Source: Sporobacter termitidis DSM 10068 (GTDB lineage Bacteria; Bacillota; Clostridia; Oscillospirales; Oscillospiraceae). From it: 64,000 nucleotides of DNA. The notes beneath the pieces are model-generated. The model saw only the letters and a list, made by a program, of their open reading frames with translations, made no database searches and had not been told where the DNA came from. Shown piece by piece: positions 16,858 to 25,571 of the stretch. Position 1 is the first letter of the stretch. Each line of letters starts with the position of its first letter. A program made the translations under genes and the position numbers. The stretch covers positions 340,572 to 404,571 of the forward strand of contig NZ_FQXV01000001.1 of NCBI RefSeq assembly GCF_900130065.1. The letters are read 5' to 3'.

Positions 16858-19248
16858 CTAGATTAGTATCTTAATTGCATTATCAAATAGCAACTGTTCA
16901 TACGCATCAAGCTTACCCATAATTTTATCTTTATTAGAACTACAAAAGTTTTTTACTTGAATTCCTGTTAGGCTAAGTAGTATCGGAAAATTTGTTTCAA
17001 GCATACGAATAGTGTCCAGAGGGAAACCATACTCCGATAGATGCTCACCGAAAGAAGTCCTGACCCCAGTTTCATAAAACCGTTTCACTTTTGAAAGACT
17101 AAATTCTCCCACGTTGTAGCCTCTTTGCTTTGCCACAAAATCAAATATACTTTCAAAAAGAGAAAGAATTTTCGGTATTTTATGTTCAATAATATCTTTT
17201 AAAGTTTTAAATGCATTGGAATATGCTTGATCAATCGTTTTTACACGAGAATCCGGTTTTCCTACCTTTTGTATTTCAAATTTTAATATTCCAAGGAAAC
17301 CATCGTTGTAATAACTCCAGCAAATCCCTGAAAAAAGTTTTGCAATGGACTCATCAATAAGACCGGCTCTGCAGAATGTATTAAGAATTTTTTTAATATA
17401 GTGGAACTTTAAAAAATTCTCGCACAAATCTGTATTATGAATAAGTGGTGTAAATTGATCAAATTGGTCTTTATCTTTTAAAAGCAGCCGCGCCAGCTGC
17501 TCCTGATGTTCTTTCGGAACTAATCTATTTTTTTGGAATATCTCATCTGTTATTCTATACTGACTTGTTTTTTCATTTCTAATTTGCTTTGCTCTTTGAT
17601 TCTTATTTGTCAAATCAACAAATTCAGCATTATCTAAATCTATACCATCAAGATCGATATCTGCATAAGTCGCAAAATCGAGTGAAAAATCAGATGACTG
17701 CTCGATCTCCAATAGCTCTTTATTCATATAAAATATTCGACCAATAAAGCTATGATAATAACGGCCAGCACGACCCTTTATATTTTTTATATCGAATGGT
17801 GTAAGCGGCTCGCGTCCTTTTTTCGCGTTCAAAATAACCATATTTTGCGCATCTGTATTAACTCCCTCGACAATTGTTGATGTGCAGAACAGGATATTGA
17901 AAGCTCCATGATTAAACTGTTGCAATACCTCTGTTTGAATATACTTTGGGAGTTTCCCATGATGTAAGCCAAAGCCTTTTTCAAGGACTTTAACAAAACT
18001 CCATTCTTCAACTGAATTATTTACATTGTATGTTTTTCGAATATGTTGAAAGAACATTTTCAGGCGATTAGAATCCGGGGAAAAATCTATATTTAGGCGC
18101 AAAGCTAACTTTGAAGCATATTCATTGGCCTTACCGGGAGTAGTGCAATACAACAAAGTCTTTCCATAATTATTTCCTTTAATATATTCCGCAACATTAC
18201 AAATCTTATCGTTTACACGTGGATCAAGCTTCATTAATGCATTTGAGATAGGTGACGGTAGCTCTATGGGGGATATTTCTTTTATTTTACTACCAAAAGC
18301 CTCAACTGTTACCCGGACGGTTGGCTCAAAATTGATCTCTTTAACCTGAATATGATTAACTTCTATAAATCGTTTCATTCCAGCACCAAACCGTTCCCAA
18401 TTAAGATTCGGCCCGGCCAAATAATAGTCATTCACATCCTTAGATAGAAGATACAAAGCTATCCGAAAAGTCTTTCCTCTATTTATATCTAAGAAAGTTG
18501 GTGTCGATTCCTTATTATCGTCTGCCTTCTCATCAGTTTCATCATTACAGTAATCTTCATCAACTTTATATATTTCATCATAGAAGAAAAAATCTAAATG
18601 AATATCCGGATAGTTTGCTAAAAGCTGAAGCGCTCTCTCAGGAGTAAATACAAAAATGTTCCGACCCGTTAAGTCGATTTCACTATCAACAGACTTTATA
18701 ACCTTATATTCAAGTTCTTTTTCTTTTACAAACATATTCATTTCAGTGGCATTTTCTTGGAGCAATGCAACCGTCGGAAACACTAGTAAAACATTTTGAT
18801 ATTTTTCATAGTTTAAAAAAAGAATCTCACGCATTAAAAAGGTCTTACCATATGATGTTGGTGCACTAACGAGCATCCTTTTAAGCTTTAAACTTTGATA
18901 GAACTCAACAACTTCAAGTTGTGACTTATCTAAAATATTATTAGGCCGGACTTTTGATCGATAAATATTTTTTACCGACTCATCGCGTAATGTTAGGAGG
19001 TCCGAAACGCCTTTGTCCGGATTCTCAAGAAATTTATTTTGAATATTATAGCCAAACATTCGCATTTTCTGCGAAGCGACATAAAGCAAATCACAGATCA
19101 TAGGATCATCTTTCAAGGTGCTTTGCTCCGAAATAAAGCACACCAAGTCCCTAAGACGTTCCTTAGTTTTTACACTGTTTTCTTTATAGTTATTGATTGC
19201 TAAAAGTAAATCTTTAACGTAATCCACAGTAGAACCCGCTTTCCGCAT
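16858..19248 (-). CDS. hamB: Hachiman helicase HamB
   Basis: A 796-residue superfamily 2 helicase. Motif I is SAPTSYGKT (128-136), motif II DEIY (224-227), motif V is near STIVEGVNT and motif VI is KGRAGRYYHS (GRAGR 492-496), a Ski2-like pattern. The C-terminal 300 residues are helical and unfamiliar, as in HamB. The gene overlaps the end of hamA by 35 bases; the ATG at 19248 or an in-frame GTG at 19227 may be used. In Hachiman the helicase moves on DNA and restrains or activates the HamA nuclease upon infection. Assignment rests on the adjacent DUF1837 gene and the helicase subtype. Confidence 0.88.
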   Translation of the reverse strand: MRKAGSTVDYVKDLLLAINNYKENSVKTKERLRDLVCFISEQSTLKDDPMICDLLYVASQKMRMFGYNIQNKFLENPDKGVSDLLTLRDESVKNIYRSKVRPNNILDKSQLEVVEFYQSLKLKRMLVSAPTSYGKTFLMREILFLNYEKYQNVLLVFPTVALLQENATEMNMFVKEKELEYKVIKSVDSEIDLTGRNIFVFTPERALQLLANYPDIHLDFFFYDEIYKVDEDYCNDETDEKADDNKESTPTFLDINRGKTFRIALYLLSKDVNDYYLAGPNLNWERFGAGMKRFIEVNHIQVKEINFEPTVRVTVEAFGSKIKEISPIELPSPISNALMKLDPRVNDKICNVAEYIKGNNYGKTLLYCTTPGKANEYASKLALRLNIDFSPDSNRLKMFFQHIRKTYNVNNSVEEWSFVKVLEKGFGLHHGKLPKYIQTEVLQQFNHGAFNILFCTSTIVEGVNTDAQNMVILNAKKGREPLTPFDIKNIKGRAGRYYHSFIGRIFYMNKELLEIEQSSDFSLDFATYADIDLDGIDLDNAEFVDLTNKNQRAKQIRNEKTSQYRITDEIFQKNRLVPKEHQEQLARLLLKDKDQFDQFTPLIHNTDLCENFLKFHYIKKILNTFCRAGLIDESIAKLFSGICWSYYNDGFLGILKFEIQKVGKPDSRVKTIDQAYSNAFKTLKDIIEHKIPKILSLFESIFDFVAKQRGYNVGEFSLSKVKRFYETGVRTSFGEHLSEYGFPLDTIRMLETNFPILLSLTGIQVKNFCSSNKDKIMGKLDAYEQLLFDNAIKILI

Positions 19249-20152
19249 CTCTTAAACGATCAATATCTTCGATGGGGAAAATATAAAAAATAATCTTTGG
19301 ATCAAATCCCGAAAATGAATAACTGTGTTTTAAAAAGTAAGTCTGCATCTCTTTATTCTCATCTTCTATTTTCTGGAATATTTCAGCTGCGGTTTTATAG
19401 ACACTCGCTTGCCCATATGCCAACAAGCATGGTATATATATTGAAATTCTGTTTTGCTGAAAACATTCAAGTAAAGTTTTCTGCCGCGATATAGGTTCTT
19501 GTTTTAAGGTGGCAATATTGACTCTGTTGATAATATCTGTCAAATGCTCACATTCATCAGTTGTTCCTGTCTGTTTATCACAGACAAAAAATACTTGCTC
19601 ACTTAAGTATTCACGGCTAAATTTATCTAATAAATCCTTACTAATGTCGTCCTTACAATAACTTTTGTCTCCTAGTTTGGCTTGCCCTAACCAAAGACCA
19701 ATATTATCATCTATCAGGGAAAAATATGTAAGATCATAGCCCTTGATCTCATTATTATCCTTTTGTCGCATCAGAGCTCTTACAGCCAACTTATAGGCAT
19801 TGGGCGTATATATTTGTATTAGGAGATCTAAAAGGACCTCACTCGGTATCCCATCGGCGTTGACAGGACGTTTAGGTAAGCGCATTTTATACGCGTATTG
19901 GGCTGCTGTATCTAAATCTGCAAATGTTTTTTTCTTATAGTGTTTTACGACTTCATCTTCACCATAGCAATAAAACAATAAATTTTTACGCATTAGCCCG
20001 CATAATTGCTCTACAGCCTGAGGGCTAACGGCATGGCTAAGGGGCTGAAATTCGTGACGGTTAGAGACGGGAGAATATTTGAAAATTATGCCACGACTTT
20101 TATCTACTATTTCTTTAACATATATTTCTCTATATTCATCTGAAATCGACAT
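19214..20152 (-). CDS. hamA: Hachiman effector nuclease HamA (DUF1837)
   Basis: A 312-residue DUF1837 protein, the nuclease partner in Hachiman anti-phage defence. The PD-(D/E)xK core is visible as Glu 105 in SEVLLDLLI, Asp 140 in EIKGYDLTYF, and LWLGQAKLGD. The last motif reads Q-A-K (157-159) where most HamA proteins have E-x-K; the same Gln substitution is normal in Mrr-type nucleases, so activity is probably kept. The ATG at 20152 is preceded by GAGGATG at good spacing. hamB follows with a 35-base overlap. GC-poor codon use matches hamB and the GHKL gene. Confidence 0.85.
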   Translation of the reverse strand: MSISDEYREIYVKEIVDKSRGIIFKYSPVSNRHEFQPLSHAVSPQAVEQLCGLMRKNLLFYCYGEDEVVKHYKKKTFADLDTAAQYAYKMRLPKRPVNADGIPSEVLLDLLIQIYTPNAYKLAVRALMRQKDNNEIKGYDLTYFSLIDDNIGLWLGQAKLGDKSYCKDDISKDLLDKFSREYLSEQVFFVCDKQTGTTDECEHLTDIINRVNIATLKQEPISRQKTLLECFQQNRISIYIPCLLAYGQASVYKTAAEIFQKIEDENKEMQTYFLKHSYSFSGFDPKIIFYIFPIEDIDRLRDAESGFYCGLR

Positions 20153-20329
20153 TAACTCATCCTCGTGCTTCTTATTATGTACAAGTATAGCTAACAGCTT
20201 AAATATTTCTCAAAACCATATGCCGTTGTCAGCAGACTTTCGCTCATCTGGTGACATGTGGGATCATAGCGCCGCCCGCCACTGGCCGCTACCCTACTGA
20301 AAGTCATAGCTGAGGTGACTATATATAAA

Positions 20330-21541
20330 CTACAAATTATCAAAATATGATATAAATTCAATTTTATACTTTCCATCAGGGAAGAGATAGTTATATAGAT
20401 CAATAAAATAGTCGTCAGTCATGCTAGCAATATAGTCAACAACAATTTGATTTGGTTCTTCTTCAATATATTTTTTTTCAGGAAAGTAGGAATATCTGCT
20501 ATCCTCGATGAATTTGATGTGGTGTTTATACAGAACAGAATTTTTATTCATGTGCTTCGCATCGTCAAGTAATTTGTAATAAACCTCGCTAAACATTGGC
20601 CTAATATTTTCATTATAAGATTTATCGATTTTTTCATTTCGATAGATTATTTCGTTATTTTCTTTTTTTGCTATTTTTAGCTCATCGTATATATCTTCGT
20701 CCATCAATATATAATCTTTATCATAGCTATTTTCAACGATATTTACAGTGAGGTTATTTATTATTGGCGAATTCCTCAACGCCTATTTTTCCTTTTGTAA
20801 AAATTGGGGCATCTTGCAATAGATTTGCGCGTCGAGCATCTTGCCGGTCTTTACCCAAATAGGCAATCATATCACATACCCTAACAACACAACCTTCAAT
20901 AGTAGCCGGAATTAAAAAATCAATATTCTTTTTGTCAACATAGCATTCTTCAACTTTAACATTGAAATCTGGAAAGGTACATAAAGGAATTGGACGATAC
21001 TCCTTTTTTCAAATTCCCCATTATGACACAAAACACCATCTAAAGTTTGCAGGCTAATATTTCTTGCAAACATAGTATCTAACACACGAACACTATGAAC
21101 ATTATGATTGAAGTAGCGACCGGTATTATCTTGCAATAGTTCACTTAAGAATCTTTCGCCAGCATGTCCAAAAGGGGTATGCCCAATATCATGTCCCAAC
21201 GAAATTGCTTCAATTAAGTCAAGATTGAGTCCCAGTAATGATCCTATGTTCCTTGCAATTCTTGAAACTAATTGAACATGTAGACCTCTTCGAGTTATAT
21301 CATCATTGCGATAAAATGAAAAAACCTGTGTTTTATCTGCATAACGATTATAGAAAGGACAATGGAGAATCTTTTCAATGTCTCTAACAAATGACGGTCT
21401 CCACAAGCTTTCAACATCACGTTCTTCGTTTCTACGAACAACAGATTCATTCTGACACTTGTTTGGATTTTCTTTATCATTTTCTCTGTCATAAATAATC
21501 TGTTCCTGTATTCCTTTTGATAACGACAAATACTTTAACAC
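20330..21541 (-). pseudogene. Deoxyguanosinetriphosphate triphosphohydrolase-like (dGTPase) gene, frameshifted
   Basis: An HD-domain dGTPase split over three frames. The first part (21541 to about 21005, GTG start with AGGAGAGG upstream) has the family hallmarks RRGLHVQLVSRIAR, SLGHDIGHTPFGHAGE and HNVHSVRVLD. At about 21003 the frame is lost in a six-A run; one extra A would restore GEFEKKEYRPIPLCTF and the ensuing VCDMIAYLGKDRQDARR. A second shift near 20785 leads to INNLTVNIVENSYDKDYI and the C-terminal SMTDDYFIDLYNYLF. Intact homologues degrade dNTPs, and some deplete nucleotides during phage infection. Two frameshifts make this a pseudogene unless the A run is slippery or a sequencing error. 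Confidence 0.8.
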
Positions 21542-21928
21542 TCAAAACCTCTCCTAAATAACTTAATATATAATTATAGACCAGAGAATGGTAATAATCA
21601 GACATAAACCGATCCATTTTTAATCGTTTTTGCGTTCTAAATCTAAAATAGACATAACTTAGGAGTTCTTATATTTTTCTTGACATTGGCGACTTGTTGA
21701 GCATTAACTTATAAAATTGGGCTTGCCGTAGATTTGAATAAACTTATATAATAGGAAAACCTTGTATCTATTATAGCATAATTTGTAAGGATCTCAATCA
21801 AAGTTGCTAAAATGACTGAGCACATCGTTTCCGGTCGCTTTTTCTCATTATATTATTGCATTCACAACATTGAGTTCTTGAAATAAATGTTCAATCAATG
21901 AAACATTGAACAAAAGAAGCGTTTTGAT
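21542..21928. other. AT-rich intergenic region
   Basis: About 390 bases with no open frame of note on either strand. It is strongly AT-rich and would carry the promoter of the dGTPase-like gene. I see no convincing repeat or structured RNA in it. Confidence 0.5.
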
Positions 21929-22033
21929 CTATGTAACTCTTTCACTTGGGTGAGCATGCGGAATGGTTCCAGCAACATTGATCAACGCCATATACCGATT
22001 GGGTATGCCCGGCAGGCTGTCGTCCCAGCCCAT
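21929..22033 (-). CDS. Very small ORF or detached C-terminal remnant
   Basis: A 34-codon frame beginning MGWDDSLPGIPNRYMALI. It lies in the same frame as the hypothetical gene at 22055-22522, directly behind its TAG stop, separated by only seven codons. It could be the former C-terminus of that gene cut off by a nonsense mutation, or a separate peptide. A GGAGG lies somewhat far (14 bases) before the ATG. Confidence 0.35.
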   Translation of the reverse strand: MGWDDSLPGIPNRYMALINVAGTIPHAHPSERVT

Positions 22034-22054
22034 CGCCCAATGGCATCTCCCTCC

Positions 22055-22522
22055 CTACTGTTGCCGAGACGATTTCGGCGGGCGCAAAGAGCCGCGCTTT
22101 ATGACGATATCCAGCTCTTTCATCGCCTCAAATACACGCTCCGCTTCCAACCGTATCCTGTCTTTGGTGCCCGCGTCACAATCCATTGCATCAAATACCG
22201 CCGCTACCGCTTTTGCATAATTGCGTTTGAACTTGACATTCAGCTCCGTCCAGTCAATACCCTTAAATTTAGTGGCGGCTTCCCTGTCCAATGGCAGCTT
22301 GCCCTGTAAAAGCAGAACAGCGATCACGGGATAGCCCGCGTATCCCTGCCAATAGGTCGCGCTGTCGTTGGAGGTGTAAGCCTCATCCTCCCATGTAACG
22401 GTATATTCTTTCTGGCCGTTTGAGGACCGGACATAGGCCTCGTCCGTCCTCATGACAATGCGCGCGTCCACTATGGCGCTGTATGCCTCATAGATTTTTT
22501 CAATCGGCGGTAAATTTCTCAC
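22055..22522 (-). CDS. Hypothetical protein
   Basis: A 155-residue soluble protein starting VRNLPPIEKIYEAYSAI. The central part, YWQGYAGYPVIAVLLLQGKL, is strongly patterned and looks like a conserved core. The C-terminus is basic. GTG at 22522 is preferred because GGGAGG lies seven bases in front of it. Its base composition is GC-richer than the dGTPase/Hachiman block and similar to the integrase module beside it, so it may belong to the element's backbone. Function unknown. Confidence 0.65.
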   Translation of the reverse strand: MRNLPPIEKIYEAYSAIVDARIVMRTDEAYVRSSNGQKEYTVTWEDEAYTSNDSATYWQGYAGYPVIAVLLLQGKLPLDREAATKFKGIDWTELNVKFKRNYAKAVAAVFDAMDCDAGTKDRIRLEAERVFEAMKELDIVIKRGSLRPPKSSRQQ

Positions 22523-22713
22523 TATCGGTCCTCCCAATAGACGTTTTAGCTGTTTCAGGAATAGAACAACTACTTTTATTACGCAACAATTATATACAAT
22601 TCAAGCTCTTATGAACAGCCTGCATCTTTTTTGATGGCATGCTGTTCTAAATTTTATTGTGACAGCACTTCTAACATACTTATGCAAAAAGGTCAGTGCA
22701 AAAAGGAGTGAGT

Positions 22714-22947
22714 ATGGTGCACATGCAATCTGAAGTATACCGCACAATGTTTGAGGATTACCCGGATGTTCTTTGTGTGGCGGATGTGCAGAAGCTGCTG
22801 GGAATCAGCCGGCATCAGGTGTATCACAGCATCGCCACCGGCCGAATACGCGGGATCAGGATCGGGAAGGCCTACAAAATCCCCAAGATAAGCCTGATCG
22901 GTTATTTGATTGGGGAACAGCCGGAGATTCCGGGAAAAAAATTTTGA
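22714..22947 (+). CDS. xis: Excisionase-like DNA-binding protein
   Basis: A 77-residue helix-turn-helix protein: DVQKLLGISRHQVYHSIATG followed by IRGIRIGKAYKIP. It lies 80 bases before the integrase at 23028, the usual xis-int order, and should bend DNA at att sites to steer excision. The ATG at 22714 has AAAAGGAG at good spacing; the GTG at 22696 would place the ribosome site inside the gene. It shares most of its core with the orphan at 6181-6393. Confidence 0.85.
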   Translation: MVHMQSEVYRTMFEDYPDVLCVADVQKLLGISRHQVYHSIATGRIRGIRIGKAYKIPKISLIGYLIGEQPEIPGKKF

Positions 22948-23027
22948 TCCGCACATTGGCATTATTTTTTGCCTTGTGCTACGATCATGTTGCCGATAAC
23001 AGACAAAGCCAGAAAAAAGGAGGAACT

Positions 23028-24206
23028 ATGAGAAAACAGCGGCCGATCACCGGCAGCATTCAGCCCAAGGACGGGAAGCTCTACGCCGTGATCAACGAGT
23101 ATGTCGACGGCAAGCGAAAGCCGAATTGGATAGACACCGGCTTCAAGGTTTATGGTGGAAAACGCAACGCCGCCGAGTTTCTGCAGCGCGTGCTTGTCAA
23201 ACGCAACGACGAGCGGAACAGACCTGCCCGTCTGAAGGACGCCACCGCGGATATGTTCTTTGTCGACTACCTGCGGATATGGCTGAAAACCAAGAAAAAC
23301 GATCTGGAGCCCATCACATACCAAAGCTATGAAGGGTCGATCGAAGGACACATCAACAGCTATTTCAGTGCCCGCGGCAGCAAGCTGTCCACCCTGGAGC
23401 CCGGCGATTTTGAGGACTTCTACGACTCGCTGTATCAGGCCGGATTGTCGGGAACAACAGCCCAGTATCTTCACCGGCTCATGAAGCAGGCGATGAATTA
23501 CGCGGTCAAACGTGATATACTGCTTTATAACATCATGGACAAGGTGGACGCGCCCAGGCGGAGCAAACATGTAGCCAGCTATTACACCCGGGAAGAAGCT
23601 CTGCAGCTGTTCGAAATTGCCAAAGGCGATCCGATTTACCTTCCTATCCTGCTGGCGACCTATTATGGTCTTCGCAGGAGCGAGGTGATGGGACTGCGCT
23701 GGAGGAGCATCGATTTTACGGAAAACCGCATCAGCGTTGAATACAAGGTGCTGCAGTTCCAGGAAAACGGCAAGACCGTCGTGCGGGGCTCCGACAATAT
23801 GAAGACGATCTCCAGCCGGCGTTCCATGCCCCTGATCCCCAGCGTGGCGCAGGAGCTCAAAAAGGAAAAGGCCCGGCAGGCGGAAAACAGGCGGCTGTTT
23901 CCCAAAAGCTACAGTAAAGACAAAAACGGCTATATCTGCGTCGATGCGCTGGGAAAGCTGTACAAGCCCAACTTTGTTTCGTCGCATTTCAGCTTGCTGC
24001 TTGAAAAGCATGACCTGCGGCATATCCGCTTCCATGAGCTCCGGCACACCTGCGCGAGCCTGCTGGCCGCCAGCGGGGTGCCGATGAAACAGATCCAGCT
24101 TTGGCTGGGGCACAGCAACTATACGACCACGGCAGACATCTATTCGCATCTCGATTTCAAGGCGCAGGAACAGTCCGCCAGCATGATTGAAAGCATTTTA
24201 GGGTAG
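23028..24206 (+). CDS. int: Tyrosine integrase of the tRNA-Ser-linked element
   Basis: A 392-residue tyrosine recombinase. Order: an N-terminal AP2-like arm-binding domain (about 1-60), a SAM-like core-binding domain (about 65-165), and a catalytic domain with Arg in YGLRRSEVMGLRW, RFHELRHTCASLLAASG, LQLWLGHS-type (here IQLWLGHSNYTTTA) and the nucleophile Tyr in ADIYSHLDF. All catalytic residues are present, so it should be active. The ATG has AAAAAAGGAGG seven bases upstream. The gene ends 38 bases from the 3' end of tRNA-Ser, the classical location of an integrase that uses a tRNA as attB. Confidence 0.95.
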   Translation: MRKQRPITGSIQPKDGKLYAVINEYVDGKRKPNWIDTGFKVYGGKRNAAEFLQRVLVKRNDERNRPARLKDATADMFFVDYLRIWLKTKKNDLEPITYQSYEGSIEGHINSYFSARGSKLSTLEPGDFEDFYDSLYQAGLSGTTAQYLHRLMKQAMNYAVKRDILLYNIMDKVDAPRRSKHVASYYTREEALQLFEIAKGDPIYLPILLATYYGLRRSEVMGLRWRSIDFTENRISVEYKVLQFQENGKTVVRGSDNMKTISSRRSMPLIPSVAQELKKEKARQAENRRLFPKSYSKDKNGYICVDALGKLYKPNFVSSHFSLLLEKHDLRHIRFHELRHTCASLLAASGVPMKQIQLWLGHSNYTTTADIYSHLDFKAQEQSASMIESILG

Positions 24207-24241
24207 AAAAAAGCCTTGAAAATGCTGCATTTTCAAGGCTT
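24205..24241 (-). terminator. Terminator between tRNA-Ser and int
   Basis: AAGCCTTGAAAATGC (24211-24225) and its exact complement (24227-24241) form a 15-bp stem. On the minus strand it is followed by a T run (complement of A 24206-24212), so it ends the tRNA-Ser transcript; it also separates the convergent integrase gene. Confidence 0.85.
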
Positions 24242-24243
24242 CG

Positions 24244-24332
24244 TGGCGGAGGGTGTGGGATTCGAACCCACGTGGGCTTGCACCCAAACTGATTTCGAAT
24301 CAGCCCCGTTATGACCACTTCGATAACCCTCC
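24244..24332 (-). tRNA. tRNA-Ser (CGA)
   Basis: An 89-nt type II tRNA with encoded CCA (complement of TGG at 24244-24246). The acceptor stem GGAGGG pairs with CCCTCC, the anticodon loop reads CTGATT-CGA-AATCAG, a long variable arm follows (GTTTGGGTGCAAGCCCAC), and the T-arm is GGGTTCGAATCCC. The CGA anticodon reads UCG serine codons. The 3' end faces the integrase, making it the likely attachment gene. Confidence 0.95.
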
Positions 24333-24490
24333 GTATGAAATTTTATACACATTTCAGGACCTTGTGGGAGCCCTGTCATGTGATAGGAACGCGTCAGGAG
24401 ACACCGTCGCTATTTAAGCTTTTGACCTTCTCAGAAAGCCACTTAAATCAGGCGATTCCGGATTTTGGAGCCGGATTTCACGGCTCAGGT

Positions 24491-24533
24491 TTCGAGTCAG
24501 CCCCGTTATGACCACTTCGATACCCCTCCGTAT
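24491..24533 (-). repeat. Partial copy of tRNA-Ser (5' half)
   Basis: A 43-base stretch nearly identical (two differences) to 24294-24336, which covers the 5' half of tRNA-Ser from the anticodon loop to just beyond the acceptor 5' strand. It has the same orientation and no 3' half. The similarity stops at the anticodon, a usual crossover place of tyrosine integrases. It is best read as an att relic of an earlier integration or a collapsed tandem tRNA. The 24337-24490 interval holds no gene. Confidence 0.8.
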
Positions 24534-24660
24534 TCAATTGTGCCTTTTGAAAGCCCCGCCGCGCGATCCTGATCCTGTTCTGTTTGGCAATCTTCCGTAT
24601 TGCTTTAAATAAAATACACGATTATAATGGAATTGTCAACTCAGCGGGTGGTGTTTTTTT

Positions 24661-25014
24661 ATGGGCGGTACAGGTTCAGTCAAGGAAGTCAATATCAAAG
24701 CCGACATGCCGACGGCGGACGCCGCGATCCGGCGCATCACTTATAATCTGAACAACGCCAAAATGCTGGGCACTAAAGTGTTAAAGATCATCCACGGCTA
24801 CGGCTCGTCCGGCACCGGCGGCAAGATCAGGATCGAGGCGCGGCGCTATCTCGGCGAGCAAAAGCGCAAGGGCTTCATCCGGGATTTTATCCCCGGCGAG
24901 GATTTTTCGATCTTCGACGCGGCAACGCGCGGCGCCTTTCAGCTCTGCGACGACCTGCGGCGCGATCCTGATCTGGACCGGCATAATAACGGCATCACAA
25001 TTGTAATTTTTTGA
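24661..25014 (+). CDS. Smr-domain protein
   Basis: A 117-residue stand-alone Smr (small MutS-related) domain. The hallmark is KVLKIIHGYGSSGTGGKIR (HGxG loop), with the N-terminal DMPTADAAIRRI helix and a C-terminal GITIVIF strand. Smr domains bind nucleic acid and can nick DNA or cleave RNA. It is the first core gene right of the tRNA-Ser boundary, followed 38 bases later by folA on the same strand. Confidence 0.8.
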   Translation: MGGTGSVKEVNIKADMPTADAAIRRITYNLNNAKMLGTKVLKIIHGYGSSGTGGKIRIEARRYLGEQKRKGFIRDFIPGEDFSIFDAATRGAFQLCDDLRRDPDLDRHNNGITIVIF

Positions 25015-25052
25015 TAGTGCGGCTGCCCGCACTCGATAGTATCGGAGGCTTT

Positions 25053-25556
25053 ATGGACCTTATTGTCGCGGTAGACTCAAACTGGGGCATCGGCAAGGGC
25101 GGCACGCAGACCGTCGTCCTCCCGGAGGACCGGCGCCGATTCAGAGAACTGACAAACGGCGGCACCGTGATCGTCGGGCACCGGACGCTCCTGGATTTTC
25201 CCGGCGGCAAGCCCCTCCCCGGCCGGAGGAACATCGTCATGTCCCGGAATAAGGACCTGAAAATCGAGGGCGCCGCTGTCGTCGCGTCCACGGACGAGCT
25301 TTTCAGGGAAATCGCGGGGACGGCGCCGGACAAGGTCTTCGTTATCGGCGGCGACAAAATTTTCAGGCTGCTGCTCCCCTACTGCACCCGCGCGTTCATC
25401 ACGAAAATCAAGGCGGCGCCCGAGTCGGACACTTTTTTCCCGAATCTGGATGCGCTTCAAAACTGGACGCTGGAGGACGCCGGCTCACCGAAAGCATACG
25501 ACGGCATCGAATACGCGTTCCAGGTTTACAGAAACAACGCGCCGCTGGGCGTTTAA
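25053..25556 (+). CDS. folA: Dihydrofolate reductase
   Basis: A 167-residue DHFR, reducing dihydrofolate to tetrahydrofolate with NADPH. Family features: LIVAVDSNWGIGKGG at the N-terminus, VIVGHRTLLDFPGGKPLPGR, RNIVMSRN, and VFVIGGDKIFRLLLPYC for the cofactor site. The ATG at 25053 has CGGAGG at a good distance. It lies directly before thyA, whose reaction produces dihydrofolate, so the pair forms a thymidylate cycle operon. Confidence 0.93.
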   Translation: MDLIVAVDSNWGIGKGGTQTVVLPEDRRRFRELTNGGTVIVGHRTLLDFPGGKPLPGRRNIVMSRNKDLKIEGAAVVASTDELFREIAGTAPDKVFVIGGDKIFRLLLPYCTRAFITKIKAAPESDTFFPNLDALQNWTLEDAGSPKAYDGIEYAFQVYRNNAPLGV

Positions 25557-25571
25557 CAGAAAGGGTACCAT

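Noticed and set aside
22962-24149. Long minus-strand open frame opposite the integrase
   Set aside because: It is the shadow of a GC-rich integrase gene; peptide composition is rich in His/Arg/Gln with no domain, and the plus-strand gene has full motifs and a ribosome site.
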